64,000 nt of DNA from Pseudoips prasinana (lineage: Eukaryota > Arthropoda > Insecta > Lepidoptera > Nolidae), in the NCBI GenBank assembly GCA_951640165.1, contig OX621245.1, forward strand, positions 18,716,330-18,780,329, given 5' to 3'. The notes under the pieces were generated by a model. The model saw nothing but the letters and a program-made list of their open reading frames with translations. It searched no databases and had not been told where the DNA came from. This document shows positions 34,276 through 45,079 of this stretch, piece after piece. Numbering within the stretch: the stretch's first letter is position 1; every line of letters begins with the position of its first letter. Position numbers and translations under genes: made by a program.

Positions 34276-36003
34276 TTTAAATCCTAACAACTTTCATCAT
34301 TCTGTTTTATATAAAGCTGTTAAAAACCATATCTAAATTAGTCACAATCTAACAGTATTTATCAACCACTCATGTACTAATCAAATCAATTTCAACCATA
34401 ATGCTGTGTCCAGACTTTTGTGATTTTGCACTTAAATATAACACACATATACATACACACATGTATAGTCTGACAAAGAGAGTGAATGTAGATATTGTAT
34501 AATCACTCAAATTCTCTGTTTCAGACTTTTAGTCACAGTTGCAATGGCTATCTAGTCGGCAGCATTGATAGTTTCCCTACGGATTGTGTGTTGCACTCGT
34601 ATAATTAATTATCTTTGGCACTCACGTAAGTTCATCTCTTGAAGTATCAGGAATATCAATAAATTATGAAAATTATTGTTTAAGATAATATCACGAACCA
34701 ATTAAATTTATGTGAGCGATTTGAAAAAAAGGGAACATAAAAGCGTATCTTCTAATCTTATATGTACATGCTTCAAGAACAATCAGAACTACATAACCGT
34801 CATACTTTACATTGCTTGATTATTTTAAATATTGTGTTCTAGATGTACCTCTTATGAATCATAGCTTACATAGGTTAAGTAATACGAAAAAGTAAAGAGT
34901 AGTTTACTCAAGAGTAATGTACTCAAGAGTAAACCCCTCTCGTACAAATGCGGGTAAAAATCAAATCGAGTAACTCCGCAAACGATTGTTTAGTGAACTG
35001 GAAAAGAAGAAATTATTATTAAGTTTGATTTTGCTCGTGTGGAATGCCATTCAGCGAGCGCATGTGCAGCGGAGCGAAGTTGTGAGTCAAGTCCTTTCGT
35101 AGCAGGGCCGGCCTACAGTCGCGCCTCGAACCACTAGGCGGACGCACGTAGCACGTCTACGCTGCTACGCACTACGAACTTCTACATTGAACTTGCTACG
35201 CCGTAGTATGCCGCGCAAACAGTGAAGTTTTTTCGCTAACATACAATGTGTCTTGAATGATGTTGTTGGGAAAACTTTTGTTCTATATACATTTCGGACT
35301 TGTCTTCCATGTTGTGATTTGTTTTAAGGATTCCGTCGGTAAGTTATTAATGTCCATAAATGTTATACAATACAAATATTCAAATTCCAATAAACTAAAG
35401 AACATAATGTCGCTATTAAATATAAAACTAAAAATTGTGACTTAATTTGAAGAAGTAATTGATTATGAAATATGACAAATAGACACAGGTTATCAAGATA
35501 ACACTAAATTCTACAACCTTCTTATATATTTTTGTCTGAGTGACAACATAATTATTTGTCAATACAATTACTTATAACATAAATTTTCTTCCTCAAATAT
35601 CGTGACTCGACGATATAACATTCTTTTAATATTTAGGCCTCGTCGTTAATGAAATTATAATTCGCTTTGCATTTAAATTGTTGTTATTAAGAGCAATCAG
35701 AATTTTTATGGGCCTCATAAAAACTTGAGGAAGTATTAAAAATCATAAAAAGGTATTTAAGAATATTTGAAAGTGATATTTATATTAATTTGTAAAGTTG
35801 ATTGCCACACAAACATTCAAAAGAAGTAAAATAATTTCAATTGTGTTGTAATTATTTAGTAACAAATCCGTGATCAAGATTTTACATTCTTACATTACAT
35901 ATTATAGAATCTAGAAAATCTATATGATTTAGATTTTTTTATTTAATTTTGATTGTTTGATACAACTGACAGGCGACAAACTAAATTTTTAAGCAATCAA
36001 ATG
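34276..36003. other. Stretch without a supported gene; GC-rich island at 35030-35215
   Basis: The island includes agcgagcgcatgtgcagcgg and several partly complementary cgtag/ctacg words (cgtagcacgtctacgctgct). It could be a degraded element or regulatory DNA. The remainder is AT-rich. Tandem copies of actcaagagtaa lie near 34905-34940. Confidence 0.4.
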
Positions 36004-36701
36004 TTCATACCAGTATATGGATGCTATCTCTGTTATCTTTTAAACCATTTGATTTAATAAAAAACAAACAGAACCAGAAATCTAAACTAAAAGATCTTTC
36101 TTTTAATAAAAACAGCAGTGCTAGATCAAAGTGCTTAAGAGCGCTGTTTAACCGTTGCAATTTATATTCGAATTTACTAATATTATTAATCTATTCGCTA
36201 TTTGTTAGATAAATTTATTAAATTAAGTTGGTACCTACCAACTCAATTTAATAAATTTATCAAACAAACAAACATGGTGTACATACACTATGTTCGTATT
36301 TAAAACATAGCATAACATAGTATGGATTATAAAGTCCGTACAACAATTATAATTTATTTATGCTAGATGCGCCTCGCAATATAACCCGCACTTATTTCAT
36401 CGAAATCCAGCCAGCCATATTTGCTGAATGAGTGAGAAAATAACCAAAAAAAAATATTTTACAGGTGGTACCCGTATGGTATTTAACCTGTAAAATAATT
36501 TGTATTTTTGGTAATTTTTAAATAGTTTCGAATAAATTGGAATATAAATTGCAACAGTTAAACAGCGCTCTTAAACACTTCGATCTCGCACTGCTGTCTT
36601 TTTAAGAAAGATCTTTTAGATTAGTTTTCTTGTTCTGTTTGCTTTTTAATTAGATTAATATATTTAAAGATAACAGGGATAGCATCCATATACTGGTATG
36701 A
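36004..36701. mobile_element. Fold-back / MITE-like element, about 700 bp
   Basis: Left arm 36004-36190 (ttcataccagtatatggatg ... gagcgctgtttaac) is mirrored by 36520-36701 (gttaaacagcgctctt ... catccatatactggtatgaa) with moderate divergence. The similarity weakens but may continue outward on both sides. A further palindrome (25 of 26 bp, 2-nt loop) sits inside at 36208-36261. No transposase is present. Confidence 0.75.
36208..36261. repeat. 26-bp palindrome nested in the fold-back element
   Basis: The arm gataaatttattaaattaag ttggta at 36208-36233 pairs with 36236-36261 with one mismatch, loop cc. It is off-centre relative to the surrounding element. Confidence 0.85.
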
Positions 36702-37316
36702 AAATTTTATTGCGCAAAATTTTTCTCTTAGATACTATAAGCTTCGTCTGGGAATTCCGTAAAATCGCTCCATCCGTTTTAACACCGAATTTATATATTT
36801 ATTGGTTACATACAACATCCAATCCATTATATTTATTGTAGACTATAAGTTAATTTTGGGTCCATACAATTAGGATACCCACTATATGAGAAATTTTGCA
36901 CTCTAATCTAATTTAACTCAGTTTATGAAACACTTCGCTGTAAATAAAATGGACTCTGCCAATAAGTGCTTGAATAAAAATTTAAATGTACAGTGTTTCA
37001 GGGCTAAAAAACTATTGGTCTAAAGCCATCTGCATTCGCCAATTACTGTTGGTCTGAAAAATTATATTTTAGTTTTTAATATTTATATATGTAGTAGTAT
37101 AATACCTTGTTATTTGTTTAAGGATAATGTAAAATGTATGATAAGACAGACCAAATGATATGAACTGGGCCATCCGATTTAATCTATTCTTCTATTAATT
37201 GTATGAAATATTTTCTACTACTACTACGACTACTACTATACTACAGTACATTAGTGAAAATAAAATAAGATTAAAAAAACCTAGACACGATTATCATCCT
37301 CCAAAATTACATATAT
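36702..37316. other. AT-rich stretch, nothing recognised
   Basis: Contains a (cta)n-like tract near 37217-37240. No gene is supported. Confidence 0.5.
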
Positions 37317-37318
37317 TA

Positions 37319-37343
37319 GGTCTTTACCTATGAAATTGCCGTT
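37319..37343 (+). repeat. mariner left TIR
   Basis: A 25-bp terminal inverted repeat, the expected transposase binding site. It matches the right TIR at every position. Confidence 0.95.
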
Positions 37344-37503
37344 CTGCAGTACTGGCCATTTCAAATCAAAATAATTTTTGTTTGGCTAAGAATTCTAATT
37401 TCAAATTAATTTTATTTTAAAAACATGGATTCTTTTTTAAAAGTAGTCATTTCTTTATTGATTAGTGTTACATTTTCATCGCATTGCAATCTTTTTCGTC
37501 ATC

Positions 37504-38523
37504 ATGGATACGTTAAAAATTCGAGTAATTATGGAATATGAGTACCGTCGTGGCAGCAACGCGGCACAAGCGGCACGCAACATCAACGACGTTTACGGAG
37601 CTAACACTACAAACCAACGCACCACCTGTTATTGGTTTGCTCGCTTCCGTTCTGGAAATTTCGACCTGAAAAATGAACCTCGCGGTCGTCCGAAGACTTT
37701 GGTCGACAATGACGAATTAAAGGCGGTTGTGGAAGCTGATGATACACAATCTACGGCTGAATTAGCAGCAGCTTTCGACGTTAGCGTCAAAACAATATTG
37801 GTCCATTTGCGTCAAATTGGCAAGGTAAAAAAGCTTGACAAATGGGTGCCCCACGAACTCAATGATCGCCAGCGCGAAGTACGCGTCGAGACGTGCCTTG
37901 CACTGCTCAACAGACACACAAATGAAGGAATTTTGAACCGCATTGTTACCTGCGATGAAAAATGGATTCTGTTTGATAACCGCAAGCGCTCAGCAAGTTG
38001 GTTGGATCCTGGTTCAGCACCTAAACAATGCCCTAAACGAAAACTTACCCCTAGAAAAGTGATGGTCACTGTTTGGTGGTCTAGCGCCGGTGTGATTCAT
38101 CACAGCTTCTTACCAAACGGGGTGAGCATTAGTGCAGATGTGTACTGTGAAGAACTGAGCACAATGATGGAGAAGCTGGCGCATCTCCAACCAGCATTGG
38201 TCAATCGCTCGTCTCCGCTGCTCCTGCACGACAACGCGCGACCTCATACTGCACAGCAGACGGTCTCCAAGTTGCAAGAACTGGGGTTGGAAGCTCTCCG
38301 TCATCCGCCCTACTCACCAGACCTTGCGCCTACAGACTACTACTTTTTCCAGAATTTGGATAACTTCTTGGCGGGAAAAAAATTCAATACCCGAGAGGCA
38401 GTACAAAATGCCTTTGAAGAATTTGTTGCCTCCCGTCCAGCTGATTTCTTTAAGAAGGGCATCAATAAACTGCCACTGCGATGGCAAAGATGCATTGATT
38501 GCATGGGTGATTACTTCGATTAA
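37504..38523 (+). CDS. mariner-family transposase, DD34D, apparently intact
   Basis: This 339-residue protein catalyses cut-and-paste transposition of the surrounding element in the nucleus. The start is the first ATG of the frame, in the context atcATGG, and gives the family's usual length (~340-350). The N-terminal half (residues ~1-110) holds two helix-turn-helix DNA-binding regions separated by a basic GRPK hook. The linker motif WVPHEL is at about 114-119. The catalytic triad is D151 (VTCDEKW), D243 (LLHDNARPH) and D278 (YSPDLAPTD), with 34 residues between the second and third Asp. YSPDLAP is intact. No stop or frameshift is present. Similarity to the SETMAR/Hsmar1 transposase points to the cecropia subfamily. 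Activity cannot be judged from sequence alone, and horizontal transfer is common in this family. Confidence 0.95.
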   Translation: MDTLKIRVIMEYEYRRGSNAAQAARNINDVYGANTTNQRTTCYWFARFRSGNFDLKNEPRGRPKTLVDNDELKAVVEADDTQSTAELAAAFDVSVKTILVHLRQIGKVKKLDKWVPHELNDRQREVRVETCLALLNRHTNEGILNRIVTCDEKWILFDNRKRSASWLDPGSAPKQCPKRKLTPRKVMVTVWWSSAGVIHHSFLPNGVSISADVYCEELSTMMEKLAHLQPALVNRSSPLLLHDNARPHTAQQTVSKLQELGLEALRHPPYSPDLAPTDYYFFQNLDNFLAGKKFNTREAVQNAFEEFVASRPADFFKKGINKLPLRWQRCIDCMGDYFD

Positions 38524-38573
38524 TACAAATAAAAAAATTCATGAAAAAAATTCGTTTAAATTTTTTCATACAA

Positions 38574-38598
38574 AACGGCAATTTCATAGGTAAAGACC
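38574..38598 (-). repeat. mariner right TIR
   Basis: This is the exact reverse complement of 37319-37343 and is followed by TA. Confidence 0.95.
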
Positions 38599-38610
38599 TA
38601 TTATTAATTA

Positions 38611-39070
38611 AAGAACAATGCTCACAATGTATGGGGAAAAAACCCAGGCCCGGCGCAAATAAAATGTATCTCAGATTTTAAGTATTTATATGTGACATAA
38701 TATTCAGTAGGGGGCATTACCAAAATCTTTTTTTAAATGTCATAAATTGCTAGTTGTTTTATGTAAGGAGCTTCAAAAATGTGATTTTTTTTTAATTATT
38801 TCTTTCTTTACAGTGCGTCTCCGCCTTGCAACAACCACTGAGAATATTATAATGGTTAGCGTAGTATGTTAAAATATATGTATATACATATTTCCATTAA
38901 ATAATTCTATTTAAAAATTACTTTTACGAAAAAAGGATTAGCAAAATATTACGTTTAAAAACGAATTTTTGGCTATATTTTTTTTTAGTATGAAAGTACT
39001 ATTTTATAATAAGAATTTGAGATATGTACCGTTTGCGCCGGGGCCTGGGTTTTTTTTGAGCATTATCCTT
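38611..39070. mobile_element. MITE-like palindrome next to the mariner
   Basis: The left side reads aaagaacaatgctca, then aaaaaacccaggcccggcgc and tgtatctcagatttt. The right side mirrors it: aatttgagatatgtacc, gcgccggggcctgggttttt and gagcattatcc. The arms are about 60-90 bases with mismatches and an 11-base insertion on the left. The interior is AT-rich and non-coding. It begins about 12 bp from the mariner's right end. Confidence 0.65.
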
Positions 39071-39235
39071 TGTTACTTTCTTTGTTTATTCGATTACTCG
39101 TCGGCTACATAATCGCACACCGAAAGGAATTTCACTGGTGTAAGACCTGTCAAGCGGATACTGGTCTTATTAGTTGTCAACTTCTGTCAGATTTTAAAAC
39201 CCGGCAACGATCGAATAAATATTCTAGATTATTTG

Positions 39236-39480
39236 GGGCCTGTTGGCGTGGTTGGCAAATGCTTGCTTTTCACGCCGGAGGTCGGGACATAAATTACATC
39301 CAGAATCAGAACAACTATTTATGGGTCACACAAATAGTTGTCCGGCGTGGGGCTCGAACCCGCGCCAGGAAGCGGCGAGGCGACTAGATAGTCGCCTCGC
39401 CGCTTCGTGTCGCGGGTTAATTGCTGCACTTGTAGTGCAGCGGCTAAGATTAGCCGCGGCACTACAAGTGAAGATACAAG
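39236..39480. mobile_element. Composite of SINE B head and two opposed SINE C pieces
   Basis: 39236-39286 is the plus-strand head of a type B SINE (gggcctgttggcgtggttgg ... cacgccggaggtcg). 39287-39387 is an inverted type C SINE (cacacaaatagttgtccggc, ggggctcgaacccgcgcc). From 39388 the type C head runs back in the plus direction. The junction forms an 18-bp perfect palindrome (39369-39406, gaagcggcgaggcgacta and its complement, loop ga), and a second imperfect hairpin lies at 39426-39470. Confidence 0.7.
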
Positions 39481-40999
39481 TGAAATGAAGATGTTTTTTT
39501 TAAATAAAATTAGTGTTAACTCATTTATAAAATAGCCACTAGGTATTAAACAAATACCTACTAAGTTGTTTAATGAAACTATCGTTTCCAATTTTTCTTC
39601 AAATGTTATTCTTTTTATTGTGATTTTCTCATCATAATGTAATTTCACTTTTTCCAATTGACGCGGTAAAAATAAATAGTACGAAATACTATGTATACTA
39701 TAACGAAATCCTAAACAGCAATAACATTTTTTGTCACGCTCAGCGTGCTGATTGGTGATCTCAATCATCTCTTATAGGCTCGCAGGTGAATACCGCTATT
39801 CTTATTCATCCCTTATTTACCTTCATAACACCCGCGGGTATACGGTGTCCGCAGAGATATCAGAAAACACACTTACGGTATTATTAGCTAAAGCTTTCGC
39901 GACACGTAGGACAGCTGTTACATCTTCTTATTTTTTTAATAAATTTAATAAAGTATCTTATTTGAGAACATGGGCCTGATTGTATTTTGCCGCTATGAGG
40001 AAAATGGGATCGGTAGTTTTGCGAAATAGTAGAATATGAAAGAAATTTCAGGTATACAAACTTATAATATCACACGTATGAACTACGAATGATGAAACTT
40101 TAACAAAACCACAGGCTTTGTATAAAACTATTAGGCTTTGTTTCAGTTGAAACTCACAACCTCAAATTTTCTTTGTATGCTTTGGAGCAATTTTATTTTT
40201 TGCCTATATTTGTTTTTGCAATGCAGAAACGAATCGCGTTAAAGAGAGTAGGCCATTGTTATTCGCATAAAACATTAAGTCCGTCAGTGACAGGGAAATT
40301 AACGGAATTAGCATTGCTTTTATTAAACTACCTAAAATATACTAATAAACGAGAAATATTTGTCTAATTTCTTTTGTTAATTAGTGCTTTTGTTAATTTT
40401 AACGTAAATTGTTTAAGAAATTGATATATTTTTCGAATTTGCTCTTTGAATTGTTAAATGCATTGTCCTTTGTGCTAATCGACTTGACCTTCATAAAAAT
40501 CGATTGTTAAAAGTGATTGATCTGTGCAACTTATTTGGACTGTGTATACTAATTTCCTGTGTAAAACCCTATTTTAAGTAAATGCTTCTATAGTAGGCCA
40601 AATATGAAATTTTAGGGAAGCAAATATCAAAATTAAGTGGTATAATAAGCCTTTTAGTTCTGCATGAAGGTCAATTATAATAAATTTTTTCCGTGTAGAT
40701 TCTTTACATTTTGTCGAAGTTTTTACGCCGCCTAGTATTCCTCTGAAATGGCTTAACATCTGTTCCCAATAATTGAAATCGGGTTCAATATCTTACTGGA
40801 CCCTCATAAGAGATGCAAAGAGATTACTACACTAATACAAACGAAGACCGCCCAACCACTTGCTTAGATTCTTAAACTAACCGATCGTACATAGACTAGT
40901 CTAAACAATTAAATATTAGCACTGTTATATTACAGCTATACACGATAACACAGTCACCTATCAAGTTTAATTCCTCAGATGCCAGAGAAAGAGTAACCC
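39481..40999. other. Stretch without recognised features
   Basis: Several 60-75-codon frames overlap here, but none shows a motif. Composition is AT-rich. Confidence 0.45.
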
Positions 41000-41700
41000 G
41001 ACATTAAACCAAAGATGTCAGCGAGTACAAGATTAAAATGGCTTAAGCAAACAAGCAAGTGCTACAACAATCAAAAAGGCCCTTCAGGATTTACTTAACT
41101 CAATGTTCTTTGAAAACTCTTAACTTGCAGGTGAAATACCACAAGCATTGCACAAAAGTGGTCCTCTTCTGCAAAAAGGGGTTTAAATTATAGTTATTAT
41201 TATTAATTATAGACCCATCTCACTGCTGAGCCATGATTAAAAAATGTTCTCGAGGGTCAATGGATTCAAGCCACGTAAAGCTGGTTTATAAAAGCTAGTT
41301 TTGCAGTAATATATATAGAAGACAAAAAATCGATAAAGAATATAATCAGCCATTATGCTAGAAAGCCTTGATTTGAGCAAAACCTGGAACTTGCTGAGCT
41401 CTTAAAGGGCCAAATTGATTACCAGTTAATCGAGGAATTAAAGTGTTTGTATGAAATCGCCACCTAGAAACCCACCTTAAAACCTATCCAACTGCTGTAA
41501 GCCGTGAGTTAAGGAGACGTGATATGTCTTCAACTGTTCACCGCTGCATAGGAAGTTGTATTGAAGCTTCTGGACTGGAAAAGATTTGGTATCGGGTACA
41601 ATGCTCGATGACCTCAGTAATACGGAAAACATGTCGAACATCCATATTAAGCACACTGAAATGAAGATGGAGACTGCACTCATTGTTATAGACATACTTA
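41000..41700 (+). pseudogene. Highly decayed RTE-type reverse transcriptase
   Basis: Scattered across frames on the plus strand are pieces of an RTE RT: GEIPQALHKSG, IINYRPISLLS followed by KMFSRV, then YQLIEELKCLYE and LDWKRFGIG. Their order and spacing follow the family (NYRPISLL fingers, 'IEVLKCLYE', then 'LDW...GI'). Many stops and indels separate them, and the catalytic motifs A and C are not recognisable. This is an old relic. Confidence 0.6.
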
Positions 41701-41734
41701 ATATTATAAGTTTCCCTAGAGCAAATTCAACTAT

Positions 41735-43065
41735 TTTCAAATCAAATCAAATCGAATTTATTTGCATAAATCAGGTTACAATAGATGGTGTAATAATACA
41801 TGGAATCCGCTGAATTATAACCCTGTGGGGGTGTGCAAATGTTGCTTACAGGTTGCAAGTAAATTTTTTAATATTTTTAAGATGCTATTTATAATCCATT
41901 ATATAAAAATGAAATATGCTATTAATAATTTTAATATCAAAATCGGACATAATATTAATAATACGTAATATCAAAATCTTGGGGTAAGCCTTTGTCCAGC
42001 AGTTGACGTCTTTCGGCTGATATAATGATGATGATAATGATGAATGTCAAAATCAAACATGCTAATAATTATAACCCATAATGTCATAAAGTTCGTAAAA
42101 GATAAAAAATAAAAGTTAATAATATTCAGAATAAATGTAAGGAATGTCAAATTAGTGTAATATTGCAAGATGTTAAATCAGATATTAAAATGTAATAAAA
42201 AATTAAAGAATTACAGTCAATTAAAATTTATCTAGTAGAAAATCCGTGACATTATAGTTACATTTTTCGATAAGCAGGTTTCTTAATCTTAGTTAAAAAA
42301 TAGTCACTTTTGTCTCTCTTATACTTATTGGCAGTTGGTTGAAATTTTTTGGGCTCATACAGAATACAATATTGTGCATTAAGGTAGTATTTCCTTTACG
42401 CAATAGCAAATGTCCTTTATCTCTTTGCTGTCGGTGAGAGGATTCGGAAGCATTTTGAAATAAGTTCAAGTTCAAGTTCCACTTCCACTTCGCAGCCACT
42501 TCGTATATGTATAAGCTAGGCAGGGTTAGGATTTTCTATTTTTTTAAATAGGGCCTACAATTGTTAGTATTTTCTAAAGAAAACATTGCTCGTATACAAC
42601 GCTTTTGTGCTCTGAAAATTAGAAGTTTGTGAGTTGAGTTGCCTCAAAAGATGATACCATATCTAAGCACGGACGCTACTAATCCATGATATGCCGTTAA
42701 TAGAGCATTTACCTTTAATTAATTCATAGAGTGCATAAGCGGATGTACTGACTTTTTTGCATAGCTGCTCGATGTGCTGCTTCCATGCTAAGTTACGATC
42801 TACCGTTAACCCCAGAAATTTAGTGGCGTCTATGTCCTGTAGGGGCTGGATGTTGATTTTAATATTAATATTCTCTATTTTAGGGGTTCGCTGACTGAAT
42901 TGCATTAGAAGCGTTTTCTTAGTATTAATATTTAAGTTATTGGCATTTAACCAGTCAACAATTGAATTAAGAGAATTATTAATGTCATTTCCATAAGTAT
43001 CGTTATCATTTTTGAGTTTAATAGTTTTAAATCCAGCTACGATAAAAAGAATCGTCAAAATTAAA
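41735..43065 (-). mobile_element. 5'-truncated, decayed CR1/Jockey-like LINE
   Basis: On the minus strand it holds the post-catalytic RT part (VDWLNANNLNINTKKTLLMQ, DATKFLGLTVDRNLAWKQHI, open frame 42663-43058), the C-terminal FNQLPISIRETKVT (42293-42499) and a 3' end ttatgcaaataaattcgatt with (gattt)n at about 41735-41755. The FADD region is absent or garbled at 43020-43065. A foreign RTE tail interrupts its 3' UTR. Confidence 0.75.
41977..42046 (+). mobile_element. RTE LINE 3' tail nested in another LINE's 3' UTR
   Basis: The plus strand reads gtaagcctttgtccagcagt, tgacgtctttcggctgata and then (atg)n, the standard end of RTE-type LINEs. It lies inside and antisense to the LINE of 41735-43065, so it inserted later. 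Confidence 0.6.
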
Positions 43066-43079
43066 TCGGCTTTGAGATG

Positions 43080-43555
43080 CTACGCAACGTCTTTTTACCG
43101 CAGTATCTGAGTAAAAAGTCTTCGAATAGTGTGGTAAACCAGACGCAGCTTAGGCAAGCCCTCCTGAGGTGGACTTCTGACCTGGATCTTTGGAGGATCA
43201 ATAGAAGTTGTTAGTCCGAAAGTCTACGCAATGTCCGGTCTTTCTTTACACGCATAAAGCAAGACCAGACATTGCGTAGACTTTCGGAGAAGTCCTTTCT
43301 TCTAGCAGTGGCCATTACTTTTTAATAGGAGTATGACTTTTTGCCGCGCACTACCGCTCTGTGGAATTAATTAGCTGCGGAGGTATTTCCGATCCGGTAT
43401 GACATCGCAACCTTCAAGAAGCGAGCCTATTCTTTTCTCAAAGGACTACAACGCACTTGCGGCTGCTCCGGTGTTGCGAGTGTCTATGGGCGGCAGTGAT
43501 CACTTACCATCAGGTGACCCACTTGCTCGTTTGCCATCCTATTATATAAAAAAAT
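43080..43555 (+). pseudogene. 3' end of another LINE (plus strand)
   Basis: The plus strand translates to QALLRWTSDLDLWRINRS, stop, SESLRNVRSFFTR, LRRLSEKSFLLAVAITF, stop, then LPRTTALWN, stop, LAAEVFPIRYDIATFKKRAY and SFLKGLQRT. The non-coding end 'cggcagtgatcacttaccat' then 'caggtgacccacttgctcgt' with a short A-run matches a LINE 3' end widespread in Lepidoptera. In-frame stops show decay. A 34-bp hairpin lies within it. Confidence 0.65.
43215..43288. repeat. 34-bp near-perfect hairpin
   Basis: Arms 43215-43248 and 43255-43288 (tccgaaagtctacgcaatgt ...) are reverse complements at 32 of 34 positions, with a 6-base loop cacgca. Confidence 0.85.
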
Positions 43556-44811
43556 GTAACAAAATGTTTCTTTTAAAATACGGTTGAGTACAGTGTACGG
43601 CAACTTGTTAACGATTAGTCCTACCGAGATGTTATACGAAGCCTATGGGTAGTACGTAAGCCGGCTTAGCAGCACAGGGGTTGGGCCAGAGTTCCATCCT
43701 ACAGTATGTACACGAATAAAGGTTAAATGCCCGGGGCCCGAGCGACATGTTGTGTGAACATAATCAGGGGTCGCATATATTTATTATTCAGTTAATTTTC
43801 CTAGTTTCTACCTTTTTATTATAAGCCCCCAATAGGGATGAATTTATGTCTAAAGTTTCCTCATGGGTAATTGATACACATGTGTACTTGAATGAATATT
43901 AAACTGCTGATTAAGCGTCAAAATTCCCAAAGTGGTAACAAGATTTGATTAAAGCCCTAGATAACCATTACTTTTTGTCAAAATAATATAGATTTGAACT
44001 ACATTATTATTATTATATACAAATATAAAACGATTTATTGGAAAATGTAGTTGTAATACATTTTGCATTTGAAGTTAGTAAGAAGATATTTAAGTAGTGG
44101 AGAATTTCAACTAAAGAGACAACTGTCGACACAAAACAGACGTAACATTTCTAAATAAATCCAACTAGATAATCTTTGAAGTTAGGTTCTTATTAACTAT
44201 ATACTTGTGTAAAAGTTTTAGCACTATACTTTTTAAACTATACTAGCCCGTAAAGTATCCAAATATTTGATTTGATATAAAACTATATGATTCAGGTTAT
44301 TTAAAACGAAGTAAAATAAAGTAAGCCTGTTATAATAATGTATGCCTTGGTAAGTAAAATACCAATAATTCAATAAAAGCTTCAGCTTTTGCGGTACTGT
44401 TGATAAAAATCTACACTTTTCAGACTTGTGTTGTTACATATGATTATTTGATATTTGCTAAGCTTCTTGTAAAACTTTTACGTGAGTATGTGATTTCTTC
44501 TAGATAACTAAGGAATGGACAATAAAGTGATTATAAGAGGGTAGTTGTCGGTGTACATAGTTTATAGTACCCATTGGTACTCAGTACAAGAGTTAATATA
44601 TAATAACTATAAACTTACATATTACTGTTCTTTCAATGCATGCGAATGTTATAGTGATAGGTAGTAATCCTTAAGACTTTGCTGGAACTTAGGTAAACTT
44701 TATGCTTCACTCATGTTTGGCAACGCGTCCCACAAATAAACACTGTGAATAAGAAGGATTTATGTTTATTCTGCATATAGCAAAGATGTCAAAACCTTGA
44801 GCAATTTATAA
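43556..44811. other. AT-rich stretch, nothing recognised
   Basis: Bases about 43660-43745 are GC-richer (gcccggggcccgagcgacat) but unidentified. No coding support. Confidence 0.45.
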
Positions 44812-44814
44812 TAA

Positions 44815-45079
44815 TAATAATAATAATATTCTGGGACACTATTAACACACGGTCATCTGATCCCGAACTAAGCAGAGCTTGTATTATGGAAACCAGATAA
44901 CTGATATAATACATAGGTACACTACTTTTCTTTTGTAAATACATACTTATATAGATAATTACATCCAGACTCAGGACAAACAGACATGTTCATGCACACA
45001 AATATCTGTCCTGGGTGGTAATCGAACCCACGACCTCTGGGGTGAAAAGCAAGCATTTGCCAACCACGCCAACAGGCCC
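44815..45079 (-). mobile_element. tRNA-derived SINE, type B, full length
   Basis: It is the inverted copy of the family from an (aat)n tail at about 44808-44826 through ccagataactgatataatac and catgttcatgcacacaaata to the decayed B box (taatcgaaccc) and the head ccaaccacgccaacaggccc. It closely resembles the copy at 716-970. Confidence 0.85.

Larger units (their letters stand above)
37319..38598 (+). mobile_element. Complete mariner transposon (cecropia-like), 1,280 bp
   Basis: Perfect 25-bp terminal inverted repeats start ggtctttacctatgaaattg at both ends (37319-37343 and 38574-38598). The element is flanked by TA on each side (37317-37318 and 38599-38600), the obligatory mariner target. 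It contains one uninterrupted transposase frame. The size of about 1.28 kb is standard for mariner. The protein resembles the Hsmar1/cecropia subfamily most closely, by memory. Perfect TIRs and an open frame suggest a recent insertion. Confidence 0.95.
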
